A DNA stretch of 64,000 nt from Sphingobium sp. CR2-8 (GCF_035818615.1 NZ_JAYKZY010000001.1:412501-476500); one strand, 5' to 3'. Positions 51,849 to 63,563 are shown, counted from the stretch's first letter. The notes: generated from the sequence alone by a model not told the origin. Numbers and translations: made by a program.

Positions 51849-53387
51849 ATGGAGACGATCACAGCCCCCCTCGCGTCCGCTGCGGACCAGCCCGTCGATA
51901 GATTGCCCGACGCCGTCCGGATCGCGCCGCAGGACGATGTCGCCGTGGCGCTGCGCGCGCTGGAAGCGGGGGAAACGATCGATATTGGCGGGCAGGCGCT
52001 CACCCTGATCGAACCTGTCGGGCGCGGACATAAGGTGGCGCTGCGGGCCATTGCGGCGGGCGAACCGGTCCGCCGCTACGGCTGGCCGATCGGCTCCGCG
52101 ACGCAGGCGATCGCTGCGGGCGCCCATGTCCACAGCCATAATATCCACACCAATTTGAAGGCCGAGGAGCCGTACAGCTTCGTGCCTTTGGCATCCGCCG
52201 ACGCCATGGCGGCCGACACGCGCTGGCGCTTCGAAGGCTATCGCCGTGCCGATGGCAGCGTGGGCACCCGCAACGAAATCTGGGTCATCCCGACCGTCGG
52301 CTGCGTCGCCCGCACGGCGGAGCGGATCGCGAAACAGGCGGGCGATCGGCACGCCGGGCGAGTCGATGCCGTGCTCGCCTTCCCCCATCCGCTGGGCTGT
52401 TCGCAGCTGGGCGACGATCTGGACGGGACCGCGCGCGTGCTGGCCGCGCTGGCCGCCAATCCCAATGCAGGCGGCGTGCTGCTCATCGGCCTGGGCTGCG
52501 AGGAGAACCAGCTTGCCGCCCTGCTGGACCGGATCCCGCCCGAACGCCGCGATCGTATCCGCAGTGTCGGCGCGCAGATCAGCGCCGACGAATATGAAGC
52601 GGCCGCATCCGCGATCGACGAACTGGTGGCGATCGCCGCGCAGGACGTGCGCACCTCGGTCGATATCGGTGCGCTGCGCCTCGGCCTCAAATGCGGCGGT
52701 TCGGACGGGCTGAGCGGGATCACCGCCAACCCCCTGATCGGCCGCGCGGCCGATGTCGTGACGGCGGCGGGCGGCCAGGCGATCCTGACCGAGATACCGG
52801 AAATTTTCGGTGCGGAACGGTTGCTGATGCAGCGCGCCGCCGACGAACCGGTGTTCGATGCGCTGGTCACATTGGTCAATCGCTTCAAACGCTATTTCAT
52901 CGACCATGGCGAACCGATTTCGGAAAATCCCAGCCCCGGCAATGTCGCGGGCGGCATCACCACGCTGGAGGAAAAATCGCTCGGTGCGGTGCAGAAGGGC
53001 GGCCATGCGACCGTCACCGACGTGCTGGCCTATGGCGAAACATTGCGCCGTCCGGGGCTGACGCTGCTGGAAGCGCCCGGCAACGACGCAGTGTCGACCA
53101 CCGCGCTCGCCGCCGCGGGCGCGACGATGACGCTCTTTTCGACCGGGCGCGGCACCCCGCTGGGCAGCCCGATCCCGACACTGAAACTCGCCACCAACCA
53201 CGACCTCGCCCGGCGCAAGCCCGGCTGGATCGATTTCGATGCGGCGCTGGTCCTGGACGAAGGGCTGGACGCCGCCACCGACGCGCTGATGGCCCGCATC
53301 TGCGCCATCGCTTCGGGCGAGCCGGCGCGCAACGAAATCAACGACGAACGCGACATCGCCATCTGGAAACGCGGCGTCACCCTCTAA
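51849..53387 (+). CDS. uxaA: Altronate dehydratase
   Basis: 512 aa, a single-chain member with both parts: SAF-like N-terminal domain (VRIAPQDDVAVALRALEAGE, YGWPIGSATQAIAAGAHVHS, ending HNIHTNL) and the large domain from WRFEGYRRADGSVGTRNEIW onward, with AFPHPLGCSQLGDD, IGLGCEENQL, LGLKCGGSDGLSGITANPLI and FSTGRGTPLGSPIPTLKL. It dehydrates altronate to KDG. In contrast to the fucose operon, where the same two parts are on separate genes, this copy is complete. It is divergent from uxaC and followed by a reductase gene 18 bp downstream. Confidence 0.93.
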   Translation: METITAPLASAADQPVDRLPDAVRIAPQDDVAVALRALEAGETIDIGGQALTLIEPVGRGHKVALRAIAAGEPVRRYGWPIGSATQAIAAGAHVHSHNIHTNLKAEEPYSFVPLASADAMAADTRWRFEGYRRADGSVGTRNEIWVIPTVGCVARTAERIAKQAGDRHAGRVDAVLAFPHPLGCSQLGDDLDGTARVLAALAANPNAGGVLLIGLGCEENQLAALLDRIPPERRDRIRSVGAQISADEYEAAASAIDELVAIAAQDVRTSVDIGALRLGLKCGGSDGLSGITANPLIGRAADVVTAAGGQAILTEIPEIFGAERLLMQRAADEPVFDALVTLVNRFKRYFIDHGEPISENPSPGNVAGGITTLEEKSLGAVQKGGHATVTDVLAYGETLRRPGLTLLEAPGNDAVSTTALAAAGATMTLFSTGRGTPLGSPIPTLKLATNHDLARRKPGWIDFDAALVLDEGLDAATDALMARICAIASGEPARNEINDERDIAIWKRGVTL

Positions 53388-53405
53388 TCCTGTTCAGGAA
53401 TGTCC

Positions 53406-54881
53406 ATGCCCCGATTGTCGTCCGCCACGATTTCCGCGCTGCCCGCCACGGTCGTGCGCCCCGGCTATGACCGGTCGCAGGTGCAGGCCGGGGTCGTCCA
53501 TCTGGGCATCGGCGCATTCCACCGCGCGCATCAGGCGGTGATGTTCGATGATGCATTGGCGGCGGGCGACCTGCGCTGGGGCATCCGCGCGGTATCGCTG
53601 CGTTCGCCGGGCGTCCGCGACCAGATGGCCCCGCAGGACGGCCTTTATCATCTGCTGGTGCGCGATGGCCCGGATGTCGCCACGCGCCTGATCGGCGCGG
53701 TGCTGGACGTGACGGTTGCGCCCGAAGACCCGGCGGCGGTGGTCGCGATGCTGGCGGACCCGGCCACCCATATCGTGACGCTCACCGTGACGGAGAAGGG
53801 CTACAAACTCGATCCCGCGAGCGGCGCACTGCTGGCCGACGATCCGCAACTGGCGGCGGACATCGCCAGCCTCGACGCCCCCGTCACTGCGCCCGGTTTC
53901 CTGGTCGCCGCGCTGGCGCAGCGCCGCGCGCGCGGACTGCCGCCTTTCACCGCTATTTCCTGCGACAATCTGCCGCGCAACGGGCAAAGGCTGCGCGGCG
54001 CGGTGATCGCACTGGCCCGGCGGCACGATCCCGCGCTGGCGGACTGGATCGCGGCGGAGGGGGCCTTCCCCGAAACCATGGTCGATCGTATCGTGCCTGC
54101 GACGACGGCGGACGATATCGCCGCCTTCGCGCGCGACAGCGGTGTGCTGGACGAAGCGCTCGTCAAGACCGAGCCCTTCACCCAATGGGTGATCGAGGAT
54201 AGATTTTGCGGCCCACGCCCCGATTTCGGTCCGGGCGTTCAGATCACGGCGGCGGTCGCGCCATGGGAGGAGGCCAAGCTGCGGCTGCTCAACGGCGCGC
54301 ACAGCGCCATCGCCTATCTGGGCGGCCTGGCGGGCATTGCTCATGTGCACGCAGTGCTAGAACAGGCGCCCATGCGCGCTTTCGTAGAGCAACTCTGGGA
54401 CGAAGCGGAAACGACCCTGTCGCCGCCCGCCGAACTGGATGTCTCCGCCTATCGCCGCGACCTGATGGCGCGGTTCGACAATGGCGCATTGATGCACCGC
54501 ACCCACCAGATCGCCATGGACGGATCGCAGAAACTGCCCCAGCGCCTGCTGGCGACCATCGCCGATCGGCGGGCAGCGGGGCAGGATGTCACCTCGTTGG
54601 CGCTGGGCGTCGCCGCCTGGATTCGGTGGCAGGCGGGCGTGAACGATTTTGGTGCGTCCCATGTCGTGGACGATCCGCTGGCCGATCGTCTGGCCGCGCT
54701 GCTGGCGGGGCAGAGCGACGCCGCCGGTCGTGTCCGCGCCATATTGGCGCAGGACGCCATCGTGCCGACCATTTTGCGTGACGACGCACCCTTCGCCGAC
54801 CTGCTGACCGCGCATCTGGCAAGCCTGGAGGAAAGGGGCGCCATGGCCACGGTTCAGGCAGTGGCGTGTCTTCCGGCCTGA
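53406..54881 (+). CDS. Mannitol dehydrogenase family reductase (fructuronate reductase-like)
   Basis: 491 aa from the ATG at 53406 with AGGA six bases upstream; an ATG at 53400 touches that site. It has a Rossmann N-terminal domain with VVHLGIGAFHRAHQAVMFDD, LTVTEKGY, and AISCDNLPRNGQRLRGAVIA, and a C-terminal helical domain with FPETMVDRIVPATTADDIAA (catalytic Lys/Asn region typical of polyol-specific long-chain dehydrogenases) and KLRLLNGAHSAIAYLG. The sequence is closer to UxuB/mannitol dehydrogenase than to UxaB. Downstream of uxaA one would expect tagaturonate reductase, so this enzyme may serve that role or the mannonate branch may continue elsewhere in the genome. Confidence 0.88.
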   Translation: MPRLSSATISALPATVVRPGYDRSQVQAGVVHLGIGAFHRAHQAVMFDDALAAGDLRWGIRAVSLRSPGVRDQMAPQDGLYHLLVRDGPDVATRLIGAVLDVTVAPEDPAAVVAMLADPATHIVTLTVTEKGYKLDPASGALLADDPQLAADIASLDAPVTAPGFLVAALAQRRARGLPPFTAISCDNLPRNGQRLRGAVIALARRHDPALADWIAAEGAFPETMVDRIVPATTADDIAAFARDSGVLDEALVKTEPFTQWVIEDRFCGPRPDFGPGVQITAAVAPWEEAKLRLLNGAHSAIAYLGGLAGIAHVHAVLEQAPMRAFVEQLWDEAETTLSPPAELDVSAYRRDLMARFDNGALMHRTHQIAMDGSQKLPQRLLATIADRRAAGQDVTSLALGVAAWIRWQAGVNDFGASHVVDDPLADRLAALLAGQSDAAGRVRAILAQDAIVPTILRDDAPFADLLTAHLASLEERGAMATVQAVACLPA

Positions 54882-54913
54882 GTTTAACGTCCAGGCATCC
54901 CGCTAACGCAAAT

Positions 54914-54943
54914 GGCCGCCGATCCGCTTACGGACCGGCGGCC
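54914..54943. terminator. Bidirectional hairpin between the reductase and pirin genes
   Basis: Arms 54914-54926 and 54931-54943 (GGCCGCCG...TCCG) with a CTTA loop and a single mismatch; it lies between convergent genes. Confidence 0.7.
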
Positions 54944-54963
54944 AAGGCATTTCCTGTCTCCCG

Positions 54964-55662
54964 TCAGGCGGCGTCGACCAGAACGATCTCGCTATCTTCG
55001 ATCGCCGTCACCCGAATGACGGCGACATCGCTGATCGCGACACCGTCACGGGCGTTGACCTGGACATCGTCGATCCGGATCGCGCCGGTGGCGGGCACTA
55101 GATAGGCCTTGCGATCGCTGCCGATCGGATAGTCGGCGCTCTCACCCGCCTTCAACGTCGCGGCGACCACCCGCGCATCGGTGCGGATTGGCAGCGCGTC
55201 ATTGTCATTCTCATATCCCGACGCCAGCGTGATGAACTGGCCCGACCGTTCGCCCTTGGGGAAGGGGCGGGCGCCCCAGCTGGGCGCTTCGCCCTGACGG
55301 GTCGGCACGATCCAGATCTGGAAGATTCGGGTGGTCACGTCCTCATGATTATATTCCGAATGGCGGATGCCCGTGCCTGCGCTCATCACCTGGACGTCGC
55401 CCGCTTCCGTGCGGCCTTTATTGCCCAGACTGTCCTCATGCGTGATCGCGCCTTCGCGGACATAGGTGATGATTTCCATGTCGCGATGGGGATGCGGCGG
55501 AAAGCCGGTGTGCGGCGCGATCGTGTCGTCGTTCCACACGCGCAGATTGCCCCAGTGCATGCGGGCGGGATCATGATAGCCGGCGAAGGAAAAATGATGC
55601 TTGGCGTCCAGCCAGCCATGATTGTCACCGCCAAGGGCGTCGAAGGGGCGCAGTTCGATCAT
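54964..55662 (-). CDS. Pirin family protein (YhhW-type bicupin)
   Basis: 232 aa. The N-terminal cupin carries the metal ligands in GFPPHPHRDMEIITYVREGA and HEDSLGNKG, followed by QVMSAGTGIRHSEYN, hallmark sequences of pirins, and the second cupin is degenerate (GAIRIDDVQVNARDGVAISD). Some members of this group act as quercetin 2,3-dioxygenases; others are redox-sensing or regulatory proteins. Function is not certain. It is a single gene, well separated from katG. Confidence 0.9.
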   Translation of the reverse strand: MIELRPFDALGGDNHGWLDAKHHFSFAGYHDPARMHWGNLRVWNDDTIAPHTGFPPHPHRDMEIITYVREGAITHEDSLGNKGRTEAGDVQVMSAGTGIRHSEYNHEDVTTRIFQIWIVPTRQGEAPSWGARPFPKGERSGQFITLASGYENDNDALPIRTDARVVAATLKAGESADYPIGSDRKAYLVPATGAIRIDDVQVNARDGVAISDVAVIRVTAIEDSEIVLVDAA

Positions 55663-55783
55663 CTTAAGTCTCCTAGCGGGCGGAGGTCGCCGGGATGGCG
55701 TCGCCCTGTTGAAGACCTGTCTAGCGTCGCTGCACCATCCTGTTCATCCGGATAAATTCAATCAAAATGTTCCATAAAATCGA

Positions 55784-55818
55784 ACAGTTCGCAGAGCCGT
55801 GAAAGCGCTGCGAACTGT
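55784..55818 (-). terminator. Probable katG terminator
   Basis: 11-bp perfect arms ACAGTTCGCAG and CTGCGAACTGT around a 13-base loop, 18 bp after the katG stop on the minus strand and followed there by TTCGATTTTA. Confidence 0.7.
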
Positions 55819-55833
55819 CCAACTCGCTGTCTC
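55813..55833 (-). repeat. 21-base motif shared with 3658-3678 (copy 2)
   Basis: Minus-strand reading GAGACAGCGAGTTGGACAGTT, starting two bases after the katG stop. It overlaps one arm of the terminator. Confidence 0.4.
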
Positions 55834-55835
55834 TT

Positions 55836-58058
<2,223 letters not shown>

Positions 58059-58314
58059 TTACTTCCCTGCGACTTTGTTTAGAATTGGTCGGAGCCGGAA
58101 CAAAGCCGGGAATCTCGCTCTGTCTGATCGATAATATCGGTCGAAGGCAAAGGGATGACGACCGTCCCTCCGGGATCGCACACGGCATGACCGGGCATGG
58201 CGGAGCGTTTTTTCGGCCATCACCTCCGGTTCAATGCAGAGCAGCCGGTCCCGTTCCTCATGTGTCAAGGAACATACGCCGATGCCGGGCGCTAATGCGA
58301 CCGGAGGTGGTCAC

Positions 58315-59175
58315 ATGGCAGCACGTGCATATTGGCAGGGTCAGATACGGCTGGCATTGGTATCGATCCCGGTGGAAATCTACCCCGCTACCCGGTCCGG
58401 CGCGGCGATATCCTTCCGCCAGATCCATGAACCGACCGGCAAGCCGATCAATTATGAAAAGGTGGTGCAGGGCGTCGGCCCGGTCGATCGGGAGGAAATC
58501 CTCAAAGGCTTCGAAATCTCCAAGGGCAATTATGTTCTGCTGGAAGAGGAGGAGATCGAGGCGGTCAAGATCGAAAGCCGCAAGACGCTGGAGCTGGTGC
58601 AGTTCGTGGAGTCCGATGCGATCGACGTCCTCTATTATGAAAAACCCTATTTCGTGGTCCCGGCCGATGATTTGGCCGAAGAAGCCTATGCGGTCCTGCG
58701 CGACGCGTTGCGCCAGACGAAGAAGGTGGGCTTGGGCCAATTGTCGGTGCGCGGGCGAGAGCAGCTTGTGTCCCTCAAACCGTGCGGGCGTGGACTAGTG
58801 CTCGAAGTGCTGCGCTATGCCGACGAAGTGACGCGCGCCCAGACCTATTTCCGCGATATCCCCGACAACAAGGCCGATCCCGACCTGCTCGACCTGGCGA
58901 CGACGATCATCGACAAGAAGACCGGTCCGTTCAAGCCGGAGGAGTTTCACGACCGCTATGTCGACGCGCTTCAGCGGCTGATCGAGAAAAAGAAGAAGGC
59001 CAAGGGCAAGCGGATCATCGAGGATGTCGAGGAACCGACCGGCGGCAAGGGTGGCAATGTCATCGACCTGATGGCCGCGCTCAAGAAATCGGTCGGCGAC
59101 GGAGCCAAGAAGACGCCTGCTAAGAAGGCCGCTTCACCCAAGGGCCGCGCCCCGGCCAAGCGCAAGAGCGCCTGA
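58315..59175 (+). CDS. ku: DNA end-binding protein Ku
   Basis: 286 aa from the ATG at 58315, which has GGAGG seven bases upstream; 27 extra upstream codons are not conserved in character. It forms the ring-shaped homodimer that binds double-strand break ends in bacterial non-homologous end joining and recruits LigD. Core features: YWQGQIRLALVSIPVEIYPA, ISFRQIHEPTGKPINYEKVV, KGFEISKGNYVLLEEEEIEA and DVLYYEKPYFVVPAD. The C-terminus is a Lys/Ala-rich tail (KKTPAKKAASPKGRAPAKRK), as in Ku proteins whose tails modulate DNA threading. It is 3 bp upstream of ligD. Confidence 0.96.
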   Translation: MAARAYWQGQIRLALVSIPVEIYPATRSGAAISFRQIHEPTGKPINYEKVVQGVGPVDREEILKGFEISKGNYVLLEEEEIEAVKIESRKTLELVQFVESDAIDVLYYEKPYFVVPADDLAEEAYAVLRDALRQTKKVGLGQLSVRGREQLVSLKPCGRGLVLEVLRYADEVTRAQTYFRDIPDNKADPDLLDLATTIIDKKTGPFKPEEFHDRYVDALQRLIEKKKKAKGKRIIEDVEEPTGGKGGNVIDLMAALKKSVGDGAKKTPAKKAASPKGRAPAKRKSA

Positions 59176-59178
59176 CCC

Positions 59179-61680
59179 ATGGCGCGCGATCCACTCGCCC
59201 TCTATAATGCAAAGCGGGATTTTGCGCGGACCAACGAACCCAAGGGGCAGGTGGCCAAGACCGGCGGCAACAGCTTCGTCGTGCAGAAACATGATGCGAC
59301 CCGGCTGCACTGGGACTTTCGCCTGGAAATCGATGGCATCCTCAAAAGCTGGGCGGTGACCAAGGGGCCGAGCATCGACCCGGCCGACAAGCGGCTGGCG
59401 GTGCGGACCGAGGACCATCCCTTAAGCTATGGCGATTTCGAGGGACTCATACCCAAAGGCGAATATGGCGGCGGCACGGTTATGCTGTGGGACCGCGGCA
59501 CTTGGCAACCGATAGAAGGCAAGAGCGCCAAGGATCTGGAAAAAGGCCATTTGCACTTCATTCTGGATGGCGAACGGATGAAGGGCGAATGGCTGCTGGT
59601 GCGGATGAAGGGGCGGCCGAACGAAAAGCGCGAAAACTGGCTGTTGCGCAAGATCGAGGATACCGACGCGGGCGAGGGCGACCAGCTGGTCGAACGTGCG
59701 CTCACCAGCGTGCTGACCGGGCGGTCGATGGCGGAGATAACAGCCGACAAGGCAGGCGCGCAATCGCTCGCCGGGGTGAAGGGCAAGGCCTTTACCGGGA
59801 AGATGCAGGCGGCGCGCGCCCATAATCAAAAGGTCGCGGCAAGGCCCCGCAAAACGTCGGGCAAGCTGCCAGCCGTCGCGAAGCCGCAACTGGCGACGCT
59901 GGTGGACAGCGTGCCCGTGGGCAATGACTGGCTGCATGAAATCAAGTTCGACGGCTATCGCGCACTGGTCGCCGTTGCCGGAGAGAAGGTCCGCGTTTCC
60001 ACCCGCAACGGTCTGGACTGGACCGACAAGTTCCAGCCGTTGACCGAGGCGATTGCCGCGCTGGACCTGCCCCCGGCGCTGATCGATGGAGAAATCGTCG
60101 CCTTCGGGCCGGACGGCAACCCCAGCTTCTCCGCGCTCCAATCCGTCCTCAAGCGCGGCCATGGTGCCCAACGCGAAGACACGCCCTTCCACTTCTTCGC
60201 CTTCGACCTGCTCTCGCTGGCGGGCAAGGACATGAAGGCCCTGCCGCAGATCGAGCGCAAGGAGCGGCTCGAAGCGCTGCTCAAAGACGCGACCCCGCCC
60301 ATCCATGTCGCCGACCATGTGATCGGCGCGGGCGAGGCGCTGTATCGCTCGCTGTGCGCGGCGGGGCAGGAAGGGATCATCTCCAAGCGGATCGACGCGC
60401 CCTATCGATCGTCCCGCACCAAAAACTGGGTGAAGGTCAAATGCACACGGCGGCAGGAGTTCGTCATCATCGGCCGCAGCGCGAGTAGCGCGAAGGGTCG
60501 GCCCTTCGCTTCGCTATTGCTGGCCCAGCATGAAGGCAAGGCACTGGTCTATAAGGGGAAGGTCGGCACGGGCTTCGACGCAGACATGATGGCGGCGCTG
60601 GACGATGCGATGGTGCCGCTCAAAACCGCCACGCCTGCCACCGATGTGCCCAAGGCCGAAGCCCGGGGCGCAACCTGGCTCACGCCCAAGCTGGTCGCCG
60701 AGATCGCGTTCGCCGAATTTACCGCCGACGGCCGCGTCCGCCACGCCAGCTTCCTGGGGCTGCGGAGCGACAAAAAAGCCCGGGCCGTCGCACCCGAAAA
60801 ACCGGCCCCCGCGCCAAAGCCGACCCCGGCGATCAAGGTCAGCAATCGCGACCGAGTCATCTTCCCCGAAAGCGGCCAGACCAAGGGCGAACTGGCCGAT
60901 TATTATGCCATGGTCGCGCCGCTTATGCTGCCTTTCGCCGCGCGCCGCCCGATCAGCCTTGTCCGCTGCCCGCAGGGACGGGCGAAGAAATGCTTCTTCC
61001 AGAAGCATGACAGCGGCGCCTTCGGCAAGTCGGTCCACCAGGTGCCGATCCGCGAAAAGGACGGCGGCAGCGAGGATTATATTTATGTCGAGGATGCCGA
61101 AGGCCTGATCGCCTGCGTTCAGATGGGAACGATCGAATTTCACGGCTGGGCCAGTCGCACCGATGCGGTGGAGCAACCCGACCGCATGATCTTCGACCTC
61201 GATCCCGATGAGGGCATGGATTTCGCGCGGGTGAAAAGCGCCGCGCAGGACATTCGCGCGCGCCTGTCCGATATCGGCCTCATGTCCTTCGCCATGCTCT
61301 CGGGCGGGAAGGGCGTGCATGTCGTCGTGCCGCTGACGCCGGGGCATGATTGGGACGCACACAAGGATTTCGCGTCTCGCTTCGCCCAGGCATTGAGTGC
61401 CGCCGAACCCGACCGCTTCGTCGCCACCATGAGCAAGGCCAGGCGCAAGGACAAGATCTTCATCGACTGGCTGCGCAACCAGCGCGGCAGCACCGCCGTC
61501 CTGCCCTATTCCGCCCGCGCCCGCGCCGACGCGCCCGTGGCGGTGCCGATCGATTGGGACGAACTGGACGGCATGCAGGACGCGCATCCCTTTTCGATCC
61601 GCGACGCCGACACGCTGCTGGACCGCGCTGCCGACCTCAAGGGCTGGGGCTTCGCCGCACAGACGTTGCCCGATATCTGA
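59179..61680 (+). CDS. ligD: ATP-dependent DNA ligase D (end-joining repair)
   Basis: 833 aa with all three LigD activities in the order phosphoesterase, ligase, polymerase. The 3'-phosphoesterase (about 1-170) has VQKHDATRLHWDFRLEIDG and EDHPLSYGDFEGLIPKGEYG. The ligase (about 225-530) has the adenylated Lys in LHEIKFDGYRALVAVAG, LIDGEIVAF and EGIISKRIDAPY with KVKCTRRQEF. The archaeo-eukaryotic primase-like polymerase (about 550-833) has RPISLVRCPQGRAKKCFFQK, the metal motif in MIFDLDPDEGMDF and LSGGKGVHVVVPL. Alanine-rich linkers separate the domains. With Ku it forms the two-component repair system; the pair is probably one transcript. Confidence 0.97.
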   Translation: MARDPLALYNAKRDFARTNEPKGQVAKTGGNSFVVQKHDATRLHWDFRLEIDGILKSWAVTKGPSIDPADKRLAVRTEDHPLSYGDFEGLIPKGEYGGGTVMLWDRGTWQPIEGKSAKDLEKGHLHFILDGERMKGEWLLVRMKGRPNEKRENWLLRKIEDTDAGEGDQLVERALTSVLTGRSMAEITADKAGAQSLAGVKGKAFTGKMQAARAHNQKVAARPRKTSGKLPAVAKPQLATLVDSVPVGNDWLHEIKFDGYRALVAVAGEKVRVSTRNGLDWTDKFQPLTEAIAALDLPPALIDGEIVAFGPDGNPSFSALQSVLKRGHGAQREDTPFHFFAFDLLSLAGKDMKALPQIERKERLEALLKDATPPIHVADHVIGAGEALYRSLCAAGQEGIISKRIDAPYRSSRTKNWVKVKCTRRQEFVIIGRSASSAKGRPFASLLLAQHEGKALVYKGKVGTGFDADMMAALDDAMVPLKTATPATDVPKAEARGATWLTPKLVAEIAFAEFTADGRVRHASFLGLRSDKKARAVAPEKPAPAPKPTPAIKVSNRDRVIFPESGQTKGELADYYAMVAPLMLPFAARRPISLVRCPQGRAKKCFFQKHDSGAFGKSVHQVPIREKDGGSEDYIYVEDAEGLIACVQMGTIEFHGWASRTDAVEQPDRMIFDLDPDEGMDFARVKSAAQDIRARLSDIGLMSFAMLSGGKGVHVVVPLTPGHDWDAHKDFASRFAQALSAAEPDRFVATMSKARRKDKIFIDWLRNQRGSTAVLPYSARARADAPVAVPIDWDELDGMQDAHPFSIRDADTLLDRAADLKGWGFAAQTLPDI

Positions 61681-61684
61681 TCGC

Positions 61685-62338
61685 TCAACCGCGCGGCGTC
61701 AGGCCGCCCAGCGCGATATCGACCAGCTTCTCCGCCACCTGTCGCGACGTCATCGGCCCGGCGGGATCATGCCAGCGCGCCGGCCAGTTCAGCGCCCCCG
61801 CCAAGGCGAAAGACGCGAAACGCACGTCCACCGGCGCGATCGAGCCGTCGGCGATCCCTTCCGCGATCAACCCGCGCACGGCGTCATCAATCTCCCGCTT
61901 GCGCGCGCGAAAACGAATGGCGCTGTCCATCGACAGTACCTCGTCATTGGTGCGGATGACGCAGCGACCGAAATCGTCCATGTTGATGCAGGCATAGCGG
62001 ATCAGAAAATCGCGCAGCCGGTCGTGGCCGCTGCCCGGCGCAGCGGTTGCCGCGTCTGCGGCCTCCCGCAACATGGACAGGCCCCGGTTGACGCATTCGA
62101 CCAGCACCTGCTCCTTATGGCCCAGATAATGATAGATGGTCGGCTTGCTGACGCCCAGGCTGGCCGCGACATCGTCAAGCGAGGTGGCATGATAGCCGCG
62201 CGCATTGAACATGCGCACCGCCGCCAGCAGCACGGCCTCTCGCTTTTCCTCACGTTCGCGCGCCCGTTCCGCCTTGTTGCGGAACGGCGAAGGCGCGGCG
62301 GCGCTGGGCGGCTCGGGGGCGGCGGCCGACTGGGGCAA
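61685..62338 (-). CDS. TetR family transcriptional regulator
   Basis: 217 aa from a TTG at 62338 with AAGGAG six bases upstream; a longer version from an ATG at 62398 would overlap the promoter region and encode a hydrophobic stretch unlike TetR proteins. HTH at about residues 30-80 (KREAVLLAAVRMFNARGYHA and SLDDVAASLGVSKPTIYHYL), then a ligand-binding domain. It is divergent from an acyl-CoA dehydrogenase, with a TATAC-N6-GTATA palindrome between them, and is likely to repress that fatty-acid/acyl-CoA operon in response to an acyl-CoA; this is the usual behaviour of such pairs. Confidence 0.88.
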   Translation of the reverse strand: MPQSAAAPEPPSAAAPSPFRNKAERAREREEKREAVLLAAVRMFNARGYHATSLDDVAASLGVSKPTIYHYLGHKEQVLVECVNRGLSMLREAADAATAAPGSGHDRLRDFLIRYACINMDDFGRCVIRTNDEVLSMDSAIRFRARKREIDDAVRGLIAEGIADGSIAPVDVRFASFALAGALNWPARWHDPAGPMTSRQVAEKLVDIALGGLTPRG

Positions 62339-62389
62339 TACGATCTCCTTGTTCGGGCCAGCATTGACAAAAAACCGGATGATAATCAA

Positions 62390-62405
62390 TATACCCATCA
62401 GTATA
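62390..62405. promoter_or_regulatory. TetR operator candidate TATAC-CCATCA-GTATA
   Basis: Perfect 5-bp arms with a 6-base spacer, 20 bp upstream of the acyl-CoA dehydrogenase start, in the divergent promoter region with the tetR gene. Confidence 0.55.
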
Positions 62406-62424
62406 GAAAATACGAGTGCGTTAA

Positions 62425-63549
62425 ATGCTCACCGAGACCCAGGCTGCCATCCGCGACACCGTGCACGATTTCGCACAGGCACAGATTCGTCCGCATAGCG
62501 CCCGCTTCGAATCCGAAGGTGGCTATCCGCCCGAACTGTTCCGCGAGATGGCGGGCCTTGGCCTCTGGGGCATGACTGCGCCCGAAGCCTTTGGCGGGGC
62601 GGAAGCTGACGCGGTGTCCTATGCGCTGGCGCTGATGGAGATCGCGGCCGCCGACGGGGCGCTGTCCACCATCGTGTCGATCCAGAACTCGATCCTCGTG
62701 TCCGGCCTGCTCAAGGATGGCAGTGACGCGCAGAAGGCGCGCTTCCTGCCCGACCTGATCGGCGGACATACGATCGGCGCCTTTGCGCTGACCGAAGCGG
62801 ATGCAGGGTCCGACGCCTCGGCGGTCCGCACCCACGCCGTCAAAGTCGACGGCGGCTGGCGCATCACCGGGGCCAAGCAGTTCATCACGTCGGGCAAGAT
62901 CGCCGGGCTGGTGATAGTCGTCGCCGTCACCGATCCGGACGCGGGCAAGAAGGGCCTGTCCGCCTTCATCGTGCCGACCGACCGGCCCGGCTATGGCGTG
63001 GACAAGGTCGAGCACAAGATGGGGCAGGGGGCGTCGGACACCTGTGCGCTGCGCTTCGATGATATGTTCGTGGAGGACGACCTGCTGATCGGCCAGCCCG
63101 GCCAGGGCTATCGCATAGCGCTCGCCAATCTGGAGACGGGCCGCATCGGCATCGCCGCCCAATGCGTCGGTATGGCGCAGGCCGCGCTCGATATCGCGAT
63201 CGCCTATGCCAAGGACCGCAGGAGTTTCGGCAAGGCGATCATCGATCATCAGGCGGTGGGCTTCCGCCTCGCCGACCTCGCCACCCGGCTGGAGGCGTCC
63301 CGGCAACTGGTCCTGCACGCGGCACGGACCAAGGATACGGGCCTCCCTTGTCTCGCCGAAGCCTCCATGGCCAAATTGTTCGCCTCCGAAGCGGCCGAAG
63401 CGATCGTGTCCGGCGCGCTACAGACGCTGGGCGGCTATGGCTATCTGGAGGAATATGGCGTCGCCAAAATCTACCGCGATGTCCGCGTCTGCCAGATTTA
63501 CGAAGGCACGTCGGACATCCAGCGCATGGTCATCGCGCGCAGCCTTTAA
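62425..63549 (+). CDS. Acyl-CoA dehydrogenase
   Basis: 374 aa FAD flavoenzyme introducing the alpha,beta double bond into acyl-CoA. Family signatures are GLWGMTAPEAFGGAEADAVS, FALTEADAGSDASAVRTHAV, RITGAKQFITSGKIAGLVIV, DRRSFGKAIIDHQAVGFRLA, and the C-terminal QTLGGYGYLEEYGVAKIYRD with YEGTSDIQRMVIARSL, where the catalytic Glu of short/branched-chain enzymes is the E in YEGTSDIQ. Chain-length preference cannot be fixed. The thiolase gene follows 14 bp downstream, giving a beta-oxidation or branched-chain amino-acid catabolic unit. Confidence 0.94.
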   Translation: MLTETQAAIRDTVHDFAQAQIRPHSARFESEGGYPPELFREMAGLGLWGMTAPEAFGGAEADAVSYALALMEIAAADGALSTIVSIQNSILVSGLLKDGSDAQKARFLPDLIGGHTIGAFALTEADAGSDASAVRTHAVKVDGGWRITGAKQFITSGKIAGLVIVVAVTDPDAGKKGLSAFIVPTDRPGYGVDKVEHKMGQGASDTCALRFDDMFVEDDLLIGQPGQGYRIALANLETGRIGIAAQCVGMAQAALDIAIAYAKDRRSFGKAIIDHQAVGFRLADLATRLEASRQLVLHAARTKDTGLPCLAEASMAKLFASEAAEAIVSGALQTLGGYGYLEEYGVAKIYRDVRVCQIYEGTSDIQRMVIARSL

Positions 63550-63563
63550 GCAGGAGTCACAAG

